A stretch of DNA of 28,188 bases from an uncultured Acetobacter sp. (GCA_937900755.1 CALCDN010000215.1:1-28188); one strand, 5' to 3'; counted from the stretch's first letter, positions 7,393 through 16,658 are shown. The notes: generated by a model from the sequence alone, not told the origin. Translations and numbers: made by a program.

Positions 7393-9649
7393 GGTCGTCT
7401 TTCACCGGCAAAACCAGAGTAGCCACAGTTCCCTTCTCTCCTGCCCTGTCATCCAGACGCACAGTCCCACCATGGTCTTCCATGATTTTTTTCACAATAG
7501 CCAATCCCAGCCCCGTTCCCTTGGCCTTGTGTGTCACATAGGGTTCGGTCAGGCGGTTCCTGTCGTCCCTGGGGAGCCCGACCCCGTTGTCGGCCACGAC
7601 CATAACAATGTTTTCCGCCTCCTGCGCAATACGGACCCACACCTCCCCTTTGGACACACCACCCTGTTCGGGGGGGCGTTCCTGCCTGGGGGCCATGGCA
7701 ATGGCGTCCGCCGCGTTTTGCAGCAGATTGATCAAGGCCTGGCTGATAAGCCGCCGGTCACACCGGACCATTGGCCCCTGATCGGGCAAATCAAGGTGGT
7801 ACGAAATCTCATGATGTGCGTTACGTTGCAGGATGAGCACCTCCTGCGCAATACGGGAAAGGTTCTCATCCTTCATAATTGGCTGCGGCATACGGGCAAA
7901 AGCCGAAAATTCGTCCACCATGCGCCCGATATCTCCTACCTGGCGCACAATTGTGTCCGCGCACTGGACGAATGTGTCCGGGTCGGAGGTGATTTCCTTC
8001 AGAAAACGACGCTTGAGCCGTTCGGCCGCAAGCTGGATGGGGGTTAACGGATTCTTTATCTCATGCGCGATGCGGCGGGCCACATCCGCCCATGCCGCCT
8101 TGCGCTGGGCCTGTTGCAGGGCGGTAATGTCATCAAATGTCATCACGTACCCTTCGGTTACAATCCCGCGCAGTTCAGCCCCCACACGCACAAGCAGGGT
8201 GCGCTGGCTGGTCGCCTGTCCAATCTGGATTTCACGCGTGAACACCACCTCGGGCGAGCGTGTGATCTCCTCCAGAAGGTCCGCGAATTCGGGCACGCGG
8301 GTTGCCAGCGGCTCGCCAATGGCATCGGCCAGATTGGTCTGGAGCAACACACTGGCCGCACGGTTTGGCAGTTCAATCCGCTGTTCCACGTCCAGCCCGA
8401 TCACACCCGCGGACACGCCAGACAGAACAGCCTCCGTAAAGCGCCTGCGCTCGTTGATCTGGCCGTAGGCCGCCATCAGTTCCGAACGCTGGCTATCCAG
8501 TTCCTCCGTCATGCGGTTGAAGGCGCGCGACAGGCTGGCCACCTCGTCATCGCGGTCGGTTTCGGGCACATGCACGCGCAGGTCGCCCTCGCTCACCCTG
8601 CGCGCGGCCAGGCTCAGCAGGCCAAGCGGGCGGGCAATCTGGGTGGCCAGCGCAAAGCCGATCAGGGCGGCAACGGCCAGCACCAGCAACGCCACCAGCA
8701 CAAAAATCATGACAAAGGTCAGCTGGATCTTGGCCTTGTTGCTGTTGAGGTGCTTGTAGTCGGCCACCACGTTTTCCGTTCTGTGCATGTGCTCCAGAAT
8801 GGAGGGGTCCACCAGCCGGGTAATCACCAGCATGAGCGTGGGGGTTTGCGACAGTTCCACAACCGCGCGCACTGTACGTTCGTCGGGGGAGTCCAGAATG
8901 GCCACATCGTTCGAGCGCGCCATGAGCGTTGCCGCTGGCGGGGGCAGGTCCTGCAATAAGCCTGTGCGGCTCATCAGCCCGCCCGCCGCCACAACCCGGT
9001 TGGTAATGGGGTCGTACACAAGGGCCTCGGTCAGCCCGCGCATGGTGGCCTGGCTGTCCAGCATCTGGGACAGGGCCTCGTGGTCCTGCAGCAGTTCCAT
9101 GCCACTGGCGGCCAGTTCGTTCTGTGCGCTCATGATGTAGTTGGACATCGAGAACGCATCCGTACGGATATTGGCGTTATGCTCCTGCAAATACCCGCGT
9201 GAGGCCTGTAGCGCCTCGTTCAGTGCGGTGTTCACCCGGTCGGAAAACCAGATCTGGATGCCGTAATGGAAAAACAGGGTGGCAAACACCCCCACCACCA
9301 CGGTCGGTGCGACCGCCACAATGCCAAACAGGGTCACAAGGCGCACATGCAGGCGCGTGCCCGCCAGCCCCTTGCGGTATTCCACCAGAACGGGCCAGCC
9401 ACGCACCCCCATGGCCAGCAGCAAAAGCAGCAGTACCAGCCCGTTTACAAACAGCACCAGCGGCTCGACCACCGCGTAATGCCCGAACGACATGCCGCCG
9501 GAGAGCACCACAAAGGTTGCAAACACAAGGCACAGCGCCAGCGCGACAAGGGTTACGGCAACACTCCTGCGCTCAAGCGCGCGCAAAAGCCATTGCAGGC
9601 GTGAACGCGAAAACAGGTGCCTGAAGGAGTGCGGGGGTGCTTTTGTCAT
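7382..9649 (-). CDS. ntrY: NtrY membrane sensor histidine kinase
   Basis: Inner-membrane sensor kinase that phosphorylates NtrX. The 755 residues begin with membrane segments at about 30-50, 60-82 and 104-128, followed by a predicted periplasmic region (about 130-305). A fourth membrane segment lies at about 308-336. The cytoplasmic part contains a HAMP linker (about 335-390), a PAS domain (about 400-510), a dimerisation/phospho-acceptor domain with His529 (ARRIAHEIKNPL) and an HATPase domain with the N box NLLQNAADA (about 641-649) and GTGLGLA (about 711-717). ATG start at 9649. It follows ntrC by only eight bases and overlaps ntrX, giving ntrB-ntrC-ntrY-ntrX as one probable operon. The signal it senses cannot be read from the sequence. 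Confidence 0.95.
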   Translation of the reverse strand: MTKAPPHSFRHLFSRSRLQWLLRALERRSVAVTLVALALCLVFATFVVLSGGMSFGHYAVVEPLVLFVNGLVLLLLLLAMGVRGWPVLVEYRKGLAGTRLHVRLVTLFGIVAVAPTVVVGVFATLFFHYGIQIWFSDRVNTALNEALQASRGYLQEHNANIRTDAFSMSNYIMSAQNELAASGMELLQDHEALSQMLDSQATMRGLTEALVYDPITNRVVAAGGLMSRTGLLQDLPPPAATLMARSNDVAILDSPDERTVRAVVELSQTPTLMLVITRLVDPSILEHMHRTENVVADYKHLNSNKAKIQLTFVMIFVLVALLVLAVAALIGFALATQIARPLGLLSLAARRVSEGDLRVHVPETDRDDEVASLSRAFNRMTEELDSQRSELMAAYGQINERRRFTEAVLSGVSAGVIGLDVEQRIELPNRAASVLLQTNLADAIGEPLATRVPEFADLLEEITRSPEVVFTREIQIGQATSQRTLLVRVGAELRGIVTEGYVMTFDDITALQQAQRKAAWADVARRIAHEIKNPLTPIQLAAERLKRRFLKEITSDPDTFVQCADTIVRQVGDIGRMVDEFSAFARMPQPIMKDENLSRIAQEVLILQRNAHHEISYHLDLPDQGPMVRCDRRLISQALINLLQNAADAIAMAPRQERPPEQGGVSKGEVWVRIAQEAENIVMVVADNGVGLPRDDRNRLTEPYVTHKAKGTGLGLAIVKKIMEDHGGTVRLDDRAGEKGTVATLVLPVKDDHGA

Positions 9650-9657
9650 ACCTGGGG

Positions 9658-11100
9658 CTAGACTACGCCACGCACGACGGGAATCTCAAGGTCGCGTATT
9701 TTTTTACGCAAGGTATTCCTGTTCAGTCCCAGCATGGCGGCGGCCTTGATCTGGTTGCCCCGTGTTTCCGTCAATGTCATCTGGATTAAGGGGCGTTCCA
9801 CCTCGGCAATAATGCGGGCGTGCAGGTCATGCAGCGGCATGCCTTCACGCCCGGCTTCAAGGTAGCGGGCAATATGGCGCGAAACGGAATCGACCAGTGG
9901 TTCCGCCACAGGTTTTCTGTCGGGTGCAAAGTCGCTGCCCAGGGGGTCCGCCAGTTCCGCATCCACCAGGTCCGCCGTAATGGTCTCCTGCGAATACAGG
10001 GCCACAATGCGGCGGATCAGGTTTTCCAGCTCCCGCACATTGCCCGGCCAGCGCCACGCCTGCAGGCGGAGCATGGCCTCCTCATCCAGCACACGGTACC
10101 CACCGCCCATCTCGCGGCACTGGGTCAGAAAATGCCGGGCAAGGAGGGGGATGTCCTCACGCCGTTCCCGCAGGGGGGGCAGGCGGAGCGGCACCACGTT
10201 CAACCTGTAATACAGGTCCTCGCGGAAGGCCCCGGCCTGAATGGCCTGCCGCAGGTCGCGGTGGGTGGCGGCGACGATACGCACATCGGCATGCAGAGGG
10301 GTGGAGCCGCCAACCGTTGTAAACTCGCCTTCTTGCAGAACACGCAACAGGCGGGTCTGCGCCTCCTGTGGCATGTCCCCGATCTCATCCAGAAAAAGTG
10401 TGCCGCCCGATGCCTGCTCAAACCGGCCGGGCATGCGGCCCAGGTTGCCACCGCGCTCATAGCCGAACAGTTCGCTCTCGATCTGCTCGCGCGGGATGGC
10501 GGCCATGTTGACGGCAATAAACGGACCGTTGCGGCGGCGGCCATATTCGTGCAGCGCGCGGGCCACAAGCTCCTTGCCGGTGCCGCTCTCCCCCGTAATC
10601 ATCACGGTCAGGTCCGATGTCGTCAGCCGGGCGATGCTGCGGTAAATCCCCTGCATGACCACGGACTGCCCGATAAGGGGCAGGCGTTCCTCCGGCGTCT
10701 GGGGGGATGCGGGTTTTTCCAGCTCCTGCACCGGGGTTGTCAGCGCGCGGGCCACAACCGCGAGCAGTTCCTTGAGGTCAAACGGCTTGGCCAGGTATTC
10801 AAACGCCCCGCGCTGCGTGGCCTTGACCGCGGTTGTGAGCGTGGATTGGGCGCTCATGACAATAACCCGCAGGTCGGGCCTGATCTGGCGGATACGGGTG
10901 ACAAGTTCCAGCCCGTTGCCATCTGGCATGGCCACGTCCGTAATAACCAGGTCGCCCTCCCCCTCCTGCACCCACTGCCACAAGGTGGAGGCGTAAGGCG
11001 TGAGCTGAACCTGATACCCCGCGCGACCAAGTGCCTGCCCCAGCACGGTGCGAATGGACCGGTCATCATCAGCAACTAAAATGGTGGGCAGCGGTGTCAT
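9658..11100 (-). CDS. ntrC: NtrC nitrogen response regulator lacking the GAFTGA loop
   Basis: Transcription regulator phosphorylated by NtrB when nitrogen is limiting. The 480 residues comprise a receiver domain with phospho-acceptor Asp55, an AAA+ domain with Walker A GESGTGKE (170-177) and LFLDEIGDMP (about 236-244), and a FIS-type helix-turn-helix (about 440-475). The loop that contacts sigma-54 is abnormal. After ELFGYER the protein reads GGNLGRMP and then GRFEQ, so GAFTGA is absent and the segment is about three residues shorter than in E. coli NtrC. Rhodobacter capsulatus NtrC also lacks this motif and works with the housekeeping RNA polymerase. The same is a reasonable inference here. 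The ATPase residues look intact. The position after ntrB supports the identity. Confidence 0.94.
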   Translation of the reverse strand: MTPLPTILVADDDRSIRTVLGQALGRAGYQVQLTPYASTLWQWVQEGEGDLVITDVAMPDGNGLELVTRIRQIRPDLRVIVMSAQSTLTTAVKATQRGAFEYLAKPFDLKELLAVVARALTTPVQELEKPASPQTPEERLPLIGQSVVMQGIYRSIARLTTSDLTVMITGESGTGKELVARALHEYGRRRNGPFIAVNMAAIPREQIESELFGYERGGNLGRMPGRFEQASGGTLFLDEIGDMPQEAQTRLLRVLQEGEFTTVGGSTPLHADVRIVAATHRDLRQAIQAGAFREDLYYRLNVVPLRLPPLRERREDIPLLARHFLTQCREMGGGYRVLDEEAMLRLQAWRWPGNVRELENLIRRIVALYSQETITADLVDAELADPLGSDFAPDRKPVAEPLVDSVSRHIARYLEAGREGMPLHDLHARIIAEVERPLIQMTLTETRGNQIKAAAMLGLNRNTLRKKIRDLEIPVVRGVV

Positions 11101-11161
11101 GCGTTTGGGACCAAAGGAAAAATAACAAGGAAAGGCTTATCGGGTGCCAGCGCGTCCAAGG

Positions 11162-12268
11162 TCAAGGGAGGCCGCCCCTTTCTTCCGCCAGCGGAAGAAA
11201 AAGGCTGATTTCGGTTCGGCCTGGGCGGCTTTCCACTTCCATGACCCCGCCGTGGTCATCCATCACCTTGCCCACCAGCGCCAGCCCCAGCCCGCTGCCA
11301 TTGACCTTGGTGGACACAAATGGCTCGAACAGATGCGGCCTGACCGTTTCGGAAATACCTGGACCTGTGTCCCTTATGGTCACCACAAGGGGCAGGTGCC
11401 GCCACTGGGTCGTGCCCGGGGCGGTTATGCGAATACCGGGGCGGTAGCTGGTAATCAGGGTGATGTCTCCCTCCTTGCCCACTTCTTGCAAGGATTCGGC
11501 CGCGTTCTTGACCAGATTGAGCAGCACCTGCACCAGCCTGTCCCGGTCCCCCCAGACATGGGGCAGGGAGGGGTCATACCGCTCTATGATCCGCATCCCC
11601 TTGGCAAACCCGTTGCCCGCCAGCAGCTTTACATGTTCCAAAAGGCGGTGGATGTTCAGGGCGCGGTAGTCCATCCGCGCTTCGCCAAACATGCCCATGC
11701 GCTCGACCAGCGCGTCTATGCGGTCCACTTCATCACAGATCAGGGTCGCCAGGTCCCGGTCCGCATCGCCTACCGCCTGCTCAAGCAGTTGGGCCGCCCC
11801 CTTTATGCCAGAGAGAGGGTTGCGCACCTCATGCGCCAGCATGGCCGCCATGCCCGATACACTGCGTGCCGCCGAGCGATACACCTGCTGCTGGTCCAGC
11901 ACCCGTGCGGTGGAAGGCAGGTGGAAGGTCAGCAGCAGATGGCCGGGATGGTCCAGCACCTCCGCCCCCTGCACGCTCACCCCTTCATGGTGGAAGCGGG
12001 GGGAGCTGAACAGAAGGTCATGTTCGGTGACACTGCCCCCGCGCTGGCGCAGATGGGTAAGCAGGAGGTAAATCGGGTGGTCCAGGGGAGCAATTTCGGC
12101 CATGCCGCCAGCCTTGATCTGCTGGCGCGACATGCCAAAAAATTCCTCCGCGGCCATATTGACCGCCAGCACCACATTATTCGCGCCCACCTCCAGCAAG
12201 GGAACGGGCAGGCTGTCCAGTAGAAGCGCCGCGTCAGGCTCTGCCCTGTCTGGCGCTTTTATGCTCAC
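11162..12268 (-). CDS. ntrB: NtrB (NRII) nitrogen sensor histidine kinase/phosphatase
   Basis: Cytoplasmic kinase/phosphatase that acts on NtrC and is controlled by the PII protein. The 368 residues have an N-terminal PAS domain (about 12-115), no membrane segment, a phospho-acceptor domain with His146 in LAHEVRNPLSGIKGAAQLL, and an HATPase domain with NLVKNAAES and a GSGLGLA glycine box. The start is GTG at 12268, overlapping the dusB stop as GTGA (12265-12268), so it is translationally coupled to dusB. ntrC follows after 61 bases. The dusB(nifR3)-ntrB-ntrC order is classic for Alphaproteobacteria. The PII gene glnB lies about 2.6 kb upstream on the same strand. Confidence 0.95.
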   Translation of the reverse strand: MSIKAPDRAEPDAALLLDSLPVPLLEVGANNVVLAVNMAAEEFFGMSRQQIKAGGMAEIAPLDHPIYLLLTHLRQRGGSVTEHDLLFSSPRFHHEGVSVQGAEVLDHPGHLLLTFHLPSTARVLDQQQVYRSAARSVSGMAAMLAHEVRNPLSGIKGAAQLLEQAVGDADRDLATLICDEVDRIDALVERMGMFGEARMDYRALNIHRLLEHVKLLAGNGFAKGMRIIERYDPSLPHVWGDRDRLVQVLLNLVKNAAESLQEVGKEGDITLITSYRPGIRITAPGTTQWRHLPLVVTIRDTGPGISETVRPHLFEPFVSTKVNGSGLGLALVGKVMDDHGGVMEVESRPGRTEISLFLPLAEERGGLP

Positions 12269-13341
12269 GCCGCGTGGGCCTGATCTTGCTGGCGGGCGGT
12301 TTCCTGCCGGGAGGCACGTGGTTCGCGCTGGGCACCGCTCGCTATCTGCTGGTCATAGAACGCCGCGATCTGGGCCAGGGCCTCGTCAGGGGTTTCCACC
12401 TTGTTGAACGCCGCGCGAAAAGCAGCGGAGGCCGGAAGCCCGGCCGAATACCAGGACACATGCTTGCGCGCCAGCCGCAGGCCGGGGCGTGGGCCAAAAT
12501 GCTCCAGCATCATGTTGTAATGTTCCAGCACAATGGCTTTTTCCTGCGCCAGTGCGGGGTCGGGCATGTCCTCCCCCGTGCGCAGGGCATGGGCGACCTG
12601 GGCCAGAAACCACGGCCGCCCGTAGCAGCCACGCCCGATCATGACCCCATCGGCACCAGACTGGGCCAACGCGTTGCGGGCATCGGCTGTGGTCAGGATG
12701 TCTCCGTTTACAATAACGGGCAGGTCCACCGCGTCCTTCACGGTCCGCACAAAGGCCCAGTCCGCCGTACCGTTGTAGAACTGCTGGCGTGTGCGCCCGT
12801 GCACCGTAATCATGCGAATACCCACATCCTGCGCAATCCGCGCCAGCACGGGGGCGTTAAGGTGGTTGTGGTCCCAGCCCATGCGCATTTTAAGCGTAAC
12901 CGGCACGGACACGGCCTGGACCACCGTTTGCAGCATGCGCTGTGCCGCGGCCTCGTCACGCATCAGGGCCGAACCCGCCATCTGTCCCACGGCCACTTTT
13001 TTAACCGGGCAGCCAAAGTTTATGTCGATCAGGTCCGCCCCACGGTCCACGGCAATGCGGGCGGCATCGGCCATGGCCTGCGGGTCGCACCCGGCCAGTT
13101 GCACGGCATTGGGGCCACCGGCATCGGCCACTTCGGCCATGCGCAGGGTTGTGTCGTTCTCACGCACCATTGCCCATGAGGCAATCATTTCAGAAACAAC
13201 AAGGCCCGCGCCAAGCTTGCGGACCAACCGCCGGAACGGTAGGTCGGTCACGCCAGACATGGGGGCCAGAATTACCGGCGTATCCAGAACAACGCCGCCC
13301 AGATCAATAGGACGCAGCAGAGGTTGCGTTTGCACAGTCAT
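12265..13341 (-). CDS. dusB: tRNA-dihydrouridine synthase B (NifR3 family)
   Basis: FMN enzyme that reduces uridine to dihydrouridine in tRNA, cytoplasmic. It has a TIM-barrel domain beginning PVILAPMSGVTDLPFR, with the catalytic cysteine at residue 111 in NFGCPVKKV and a C-terminal helical tRNA-binding domain. The frame is open from a GTG at 13380, but residues before the MTVQTQPLL start do not look conserved. ATG at 13341 has TAGG nine bases upstream, whereas the in-frame ATG at 13347 would have it only three bases away. The start is therefore a choice with some doubt. The last 30 or so residues are Ala/Gln/Arg-rich and probably disordered. It is the first gene of the dusB-ntrBC unit. Confidence 0.93.
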   Translation of the reverse strand: MTVQTQPLLRPIDLGGVVLDTPVILAPMSGVTDLPFRRLVRKLGAGLVVSEMIASWAMVRENDTTLRMAEVADAGGPNAVQLAGCDPQAMADAARIAVDRGADLIDINFGCPVKKVAVGQMAGSALMRDEAAAQRMLQTVVQAVSVPVTLKMRMGWDHNHLNAPVLARIAQDVGIRMITVHGRTRQQFYNGTADWAFVRTVKDAVDLPVIVNGDILTTADARNALAQSGADGVMIGRGCYGRPWFLAQVAHALRTGEDMPDPALAQEKAIVLEHYNMMLEHFGPRPGLRLARKHVSWYSAGLPASAAFRAAFNKVETPDEALAQIAAFYDQQIASGAQREPRASRQETARQQDQAHAA

Positions 13342-13425
13342 TTCCATTTGCCTACGAATTAGGCAGAAATACCGGTCCACGCGCCCCTGTGCAATGTTTT
13401 TCGTAAGGGCCGGGGCGTAAAAACC

Positions 13426-14580
13426 TTATGGCACCAGCACACTGACCGTAGCGGCACAGGCTATACCCTCTTCCCGCCCGGTAAAGCCCAGACGCTCGGA
13501 GGTTGTGGCCTTGACCGAAATACGGTCCACGTCCACGTCCAGCAGGGTCGCCAGACGTTCGCGCATGGCCTGGGCGTGGGGGCCAATCTTGGGGCGTTCG
13601 CAAATCAGGGTCAGGTCCGCGTTCACCAGCATACCCCCCCGCTCGCGAATACGCTGGCCCGCATGGATGAGGAAGCGCGCACTGTCCGCATCCTTCCATT
13701 CGTTCTGGCTGGGGGGGAAGTGCCGGCCGATATCCCCTTCTGCCAGCGCGCCATAAATAGCGTCGCACAGGGCATGGATGCCCACATCGGCATCGGAATG
13801 TCCGGCAAGGCCGTGCGTGTGGGGGATGGTGATCCCGCACATGATGAGCGGACGCCCCGCCTCAAAGGCGTGCACATCGTACCCAAGGCCCACACGCGGC
13901 AGCAATGTGGGACCAATCAGCCTTTCAAGACGCACCAGATCAGCCTCGTATGTCAGTTTGATATTGTCTTCATCACCGGGCACAAGGGCCACGCTCAGGC
14001 CTGCATCTTCAAGCAGCCTGGCGTCATCGGTCGCATTGAGCGAAGCGGCGGCGCGGTGCAGGTCCAAGAACAGGCCAAAGCGGAAACCCTGCGGCGTTTG
14101 CGCACGGAACAGATGGTCCCGCGCGACCGTGCCATCAATCACGCCATCTTTTTCACGCTTGAGGGTATCGGCCACGGGCACGGCGGGAATGGCTCCCGGA
14201 TGCGCCGCCAGGGCGGCCACAACATTGCCCACCAGTTGCCCGGTCACGTAAGGCCGCGCACCATCATGCACCAGCACCAGGTCGGGCTTTTGCTCCGGGG
14301 GCAGGGCGTCCAGCGCCTCCAGCCCGGCGCGCACGCTGGCCTGGCGGGTTTGCCCACCCTGCACGGGCGGCAGAACGGCCAGCCCCTCCAGCGCCTCGAC
14401 CAGAGAGGCCGGGTCGCCCACAGGCTGAATGGTGGTGACATGCGGCAGAAGAGCCTGCGCGGCATGACGGATAACGGGCTGGCCAGCAAGCAGCACGTAC
14501 TGCTTGGGCGTGGCGCACCCCGTGGTGGCGGCATAGCGGCTGCCTGTACCGGCAGCCAGTAGAATGGCAGCTACTCGCAT
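13426..14580 (-). CDS. ispDF: Bifunctional IspD/IspF isoprenoid biosynthesis enzyme
   Basis: Catalyses two non-consecutive steps of the MEP pathway: CTP-dependent cytidylyltransfer to 2-C-methyl-D-erythritol 4-phosphate, and cyclisation to 2-C-methyl-D-erythritol 2,4-cyclodiphosphate. The 384 residues are a fusion. The IspD half (about 1-225) begins with the nucleotide-binding LLAAGTGSRY (residues about 7-16). The IspF half (about 228-384) holds the metal ligands Asp235 and His237 (GYDVHAF) and His261 (AGHSDADVG). Such fusions are common in Alphaproteobacteria. The ATG at 14580 gives MRVAAILLAAG, the normal N-terminus. A TTG at 14616 would add 12 residues without family support. No strong ribosome binding site is visible. 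Confidence 0.95.
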   Translation of the reverse strand: MRVAAILLAAGTGSRYAATTGCATPKQYVLLAGQPVIRHAAQALLPHVTTIQPVGDPASLVEALEGLAVLPPVQGGQTRQASVRAGLEALDALPPEQKPDLVLVHDGARPYVTGQLVGNVVAALAAHPGAIPAVPVADTLKREKDGVIDGTVARDHLFRAQTPQGFRFGLFLDLHRAAASLNATDDARLLEDAGLSVALVPGDEDNIKLTYEADLVRLERLIGPTLLPRVGLGYDVHAFEAGRPLIMCGITIPHTHGLAGHSDADVGIHALCDAIYGALAEGDIGRHFPPSQNEWKDADSARFLIHAGQRIRERGGMLVNADLTLICERPKIGPHAQAMRERLATLLDVDVDRISVKATTSERLGFTGREEGIACAATVSVLVP

Positions 14581-14619
14581 GTCCGAAGCAATGGAGCCAC
14601 ACCCCTGCCCCGTCAAGTC

Positions 14620-14772
14620 TCAAAATAGGGAAAGATCAAAGCGTCCGCCCTGCACGGCGCGGGCCGTGCGGCAGGCAAGACTGCGCATACTGGCACCTTG
14701 CACCAGCATGCCGGGCTCCATGGCCTCCAGGCCAAGGCACCCCAACACCAAGGAGCGGGCGGCCTTGGCCAC
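14620..14772 (-). CDS. Possible small protein of 50 residues, unknown
   Basis: Between glnB and ispDF there is a reading frame from GTG (14772) to TGA (14620), beginning VAKAARSLVLG and ending GGRFDLSLF. Third codon positions are mostly G or C and no low-complexity stretch is seen, which is compatible with coding. GGGGTG lies about five bases before the GTG. I recognise no family. It could equally be chance in GC-rich DNA or the remnant of a longer gene, because the frame closes 36 bases upstream of the GTG with a TAA and no ATG is available. Confidence 0.25.
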   Translation of the reverse strand: MAKAARSLVLGCLGLEAMEPGMLVQGASMRSLACRTARAVQGGRFDLSLF

Positions 14773-14836
14773 AACCGCACCCCGGCGCGGGCTGAATGCC
14801 CCTTACGCCGCCAGAACAGGCACGCGCACCCCTGGA

Positions 14837-15175
14837 TTAAAGGGCGGCATCCCCCGTCTCGCGCGTGCGGATACGGATGACACGGGCGAGATCGCTGACA
14901 AATATTTTGCCATCCCCGATCTTGCCCGTATGCGCCGCATCCAGAATCGCTTCCAGCACCTGATCCAGCAGGGCATCGCTTACCGCGACCTCCACCTTGA
15001 TTTTGGGCAGGAAGCTGATCCGGTATTCAGCTCCACGGTAGATTTCCGTCTGCCCTTTCTGGCGACCGAACCCCTTGACCTCGGAAACAGTAATCCCCTG
15101 AACACCCAGCGGCGCAAGCGCTTCGCGGACATCATCGAGTTTAAAGGGCTTTATAATGGCGGTAATCAGCTTCAT
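14837..15175 (-). CDS. glnB: Nitrogen regulatory protein PII
   Basis: Trimeric signal protein that reports 2-oxoglutarate, ATP/ADP and glutamine status to NtrB, to the glutamine synthetase adenylyltransferase and to other targets. The 112 residues have the full family length. Tyr51, the uridylylation site on the T-loop, is present in TEIYRGAEYRISFLPK. The ATP-binding stretch TGKIGDGKIFV and the C-terminal RIRTRETGDAAL are intact. ATG at 15175 gives the canonical MKLITAIIKPFKL and has AGGGAG about 11 bases upstream. The frame runs on upstream to 15199, but the extra residues are not family-like. glnA, often adjacent, does not follow within this window. The gene diverges from ubiH, with 213 bases between the starts. 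Confidence 0.96.
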   Translation of the reverse strand: MKLITAIIKPFKLDDVREALAPLGVQGITVSEVKGFGRQKGQTEIYRGAEYRISFLPKIKVEVAVSDALLDQVLEAILDAAHTGKIGDGKIFVSDLARVIRIRTRETGDAAL

Positions 15176-15388
15176 ACTGCCTGCAACTCCCTGCTGCAAA
15201 ACATTTCCATGACGTTACGATCCTTGCACAGTTAAACACCAATTGCCAAGAGCTTTGATGCACCTCAAGGCAAGACGGCTGGTTTTGTCGCAAAGGAGGG
15301 CGCATATAGGGGTACGCTCTTCAACAGCCTGTGCGGGCTTTTTGGGTTTGCCGCCTGCCAGTAGTGTGAATTTTAAGGAAAAAACCGC

Positions 15389-16642
15389 ATGAGCCCAATC
15401 TCCCCTGACGCCAAGGCAGACCCTGCCGGCACACACCTCCCACATGTGGCGGATGTGGACGTGTGCATTATTGGCGCAGGCCCCGTTGGCGCCGCTCTGG
15501 CGTGCCATCTGGCGCGCGGGGGCATGCGTGTGGCCGTGGTGGACAAGGCCGCCCTAGCCCCCATGGAACACCCCGACCTGGACGGGCGCGCCTACGCCAT
15601 TGCGGCAGGCCCCAAGGAATACCTCGAAAGTGCCGGGGTGTGGGGCCTGCTCCCCGCCGTTTCCTGCCCGATCGAGGAAATTCTGGTCACCGATGGCCGA
15701 CCGGGCGAGCCCGCCTCCTCCCTCTTCCTCGAATTCACGCGCGAGGATGCGACCCAGCCATTTGGCTGGATGGTGGAAGCCCGCGCCCTGCGTGTGGCCC
15801 TGAACAAATGCCTGAGCACCACGCCGGGCGTGACCGTTCTGGCCCCTGCGGAAGCAAAAATTACCCGCACGGCCCAAAACGCGCATGTGCAGCTACACGA
15901 TGGCCGCAGCTTTAACGCCCGCCTGATTGTGGCCGCGGACGGGCGCAAGAGTCGCCTGCGCTCGGAGGCGGGGATTCCACTCACCCGCCTGCCTTACGGG
16001 CAGACCGCCATTGTGTGCGCCATTGCCCATGAGTTCCCCCATGACAACAGCGCGCTTGAGCACTTCCTGCCCGCTGGCCCGTTTGCGCAACTCCCCATGA
16101 CAGGCACGGAGGAACACCCCCACATGTCCGCCATCGTGTGGAGTGAAAAAGACGGGGTTGCCGAACGCTTTGCCGCGCTGGAGGACGACGCCTTTGCCCG
16201 GCAGATCGAACGCCGCATGGGCACGGCCCGCCTGGGCCACGTAACGCCCGTGGGGCGGCGCTGGACCTACCCGCTCTCCGCCCAGTACGCCGCACGCTAC
16301 ACGGACACACGGCTTATGCTGGTAGGCGACGCAGCACACGGTATTCACCCGATCGCGGGTCAGGGGCTCAACCTTGGCTACCGGGATATCATCCACCTGA
16401 GCCCCTTGCTGCTGGGCATACACGCGCAGGGCAAGGACCCCGGAGCACCTGCCGTGCTCGCGCGCTATCAGGCCTTGTGTCGCCCGGCCAATATGCTCAT
16501 GCTGGCCGCAACGGATGCGCTGGACAGGCTGTTCAGTAACGACAACCCGGTCCTCCGTCTGGCGCGTGATCTGGGTATTGCGGGCGTGCACCGCTTTCCG
16601 GCCCTGCGGAAAGCCTTTGTAAAGCACGCCATGGGTTTGTAG
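15389..16642 (+). CDS. ubiH: FAD-dependent ubiquinone biosynthesis hydroxylase (UbiH/UbiF/COQ6 family)
   Basis: Flavin monooxygenase that probably hydroxylates the aromatic ring during ubiquinone synthesis, likely associated with the inner membrane. The 417 residues carry the N-terminal FAD dinucleotide-binding motif GAGPVG (29-34), the AADGRKSRLR segment (about 182-191) typical of this hydroxylase group, and the second FAD motif GDAAHGIHPIAGQGLNLG (313-330). Family members act on different ring positions, and sequence alone does not tell which position this one modifies, so the symbol is provisional. AAGGA at 15375-15379 sits nine bases before the ATG. It is followed after 16 bases by cysE on the same strand. 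Confidence 0.88.
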   Translation: MSPISPDAKADPAGTHLPHVADVDVCIIGAGPVGAALACHLARGGMRVAVVDKAALAPMEHPDLDGRAYAIAAGPKEYLESAGVWGLLPAVSCPIEEILVTDGRPGEPASSLFLEFTREDATQPFGWMVEARALRVALNKCLSTTPGVTVLAPAEAKITRTAQNAHVQLHDGRSFNARLIVAADGRKSRLRSEAGIPLTRLPYGQTAIVCAIAHEFPHDNSALEHFLPAGPFAQLPMTGTEEHPHMSAIVWSEKDGVAERFAALEDDAFARQIERRMGTARLGHVTPVGRRWTYPLSAQYAARYTDTRLMLVGDAAHGIHPIAGQGLNLGYRDIIHLSPLLLGIHAQGKDPGAPAVLARYQALCRPANMLMLAATDALDRLFSNDNPVLRLARDLGIAGVHRFPALRKAFVKHAMGL

Positions 16643-16658
16643 TTACGGAGTAGCCGGG

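Noticed and set aside
6052..7422. A 456-codon plus-strand frame opposite ntrX
   Set aside because: It is the antisense shadow of a well-recognised gene, rich in His, Gln and Arg with no domain. Similar long shadows lie opposite ntrC, ntrB, dusB and ispDF.
15190..15260. Possible sigma-54 promoter before glnB (minus-strand TTGGTGTTTAACTGTGCAA)
   Set aside because: The GG and GC dinucleotides are 11 rather than 10 bases apart and the flanking consensus is poor. With GAFTGA missing from both regulators, I did not call it.
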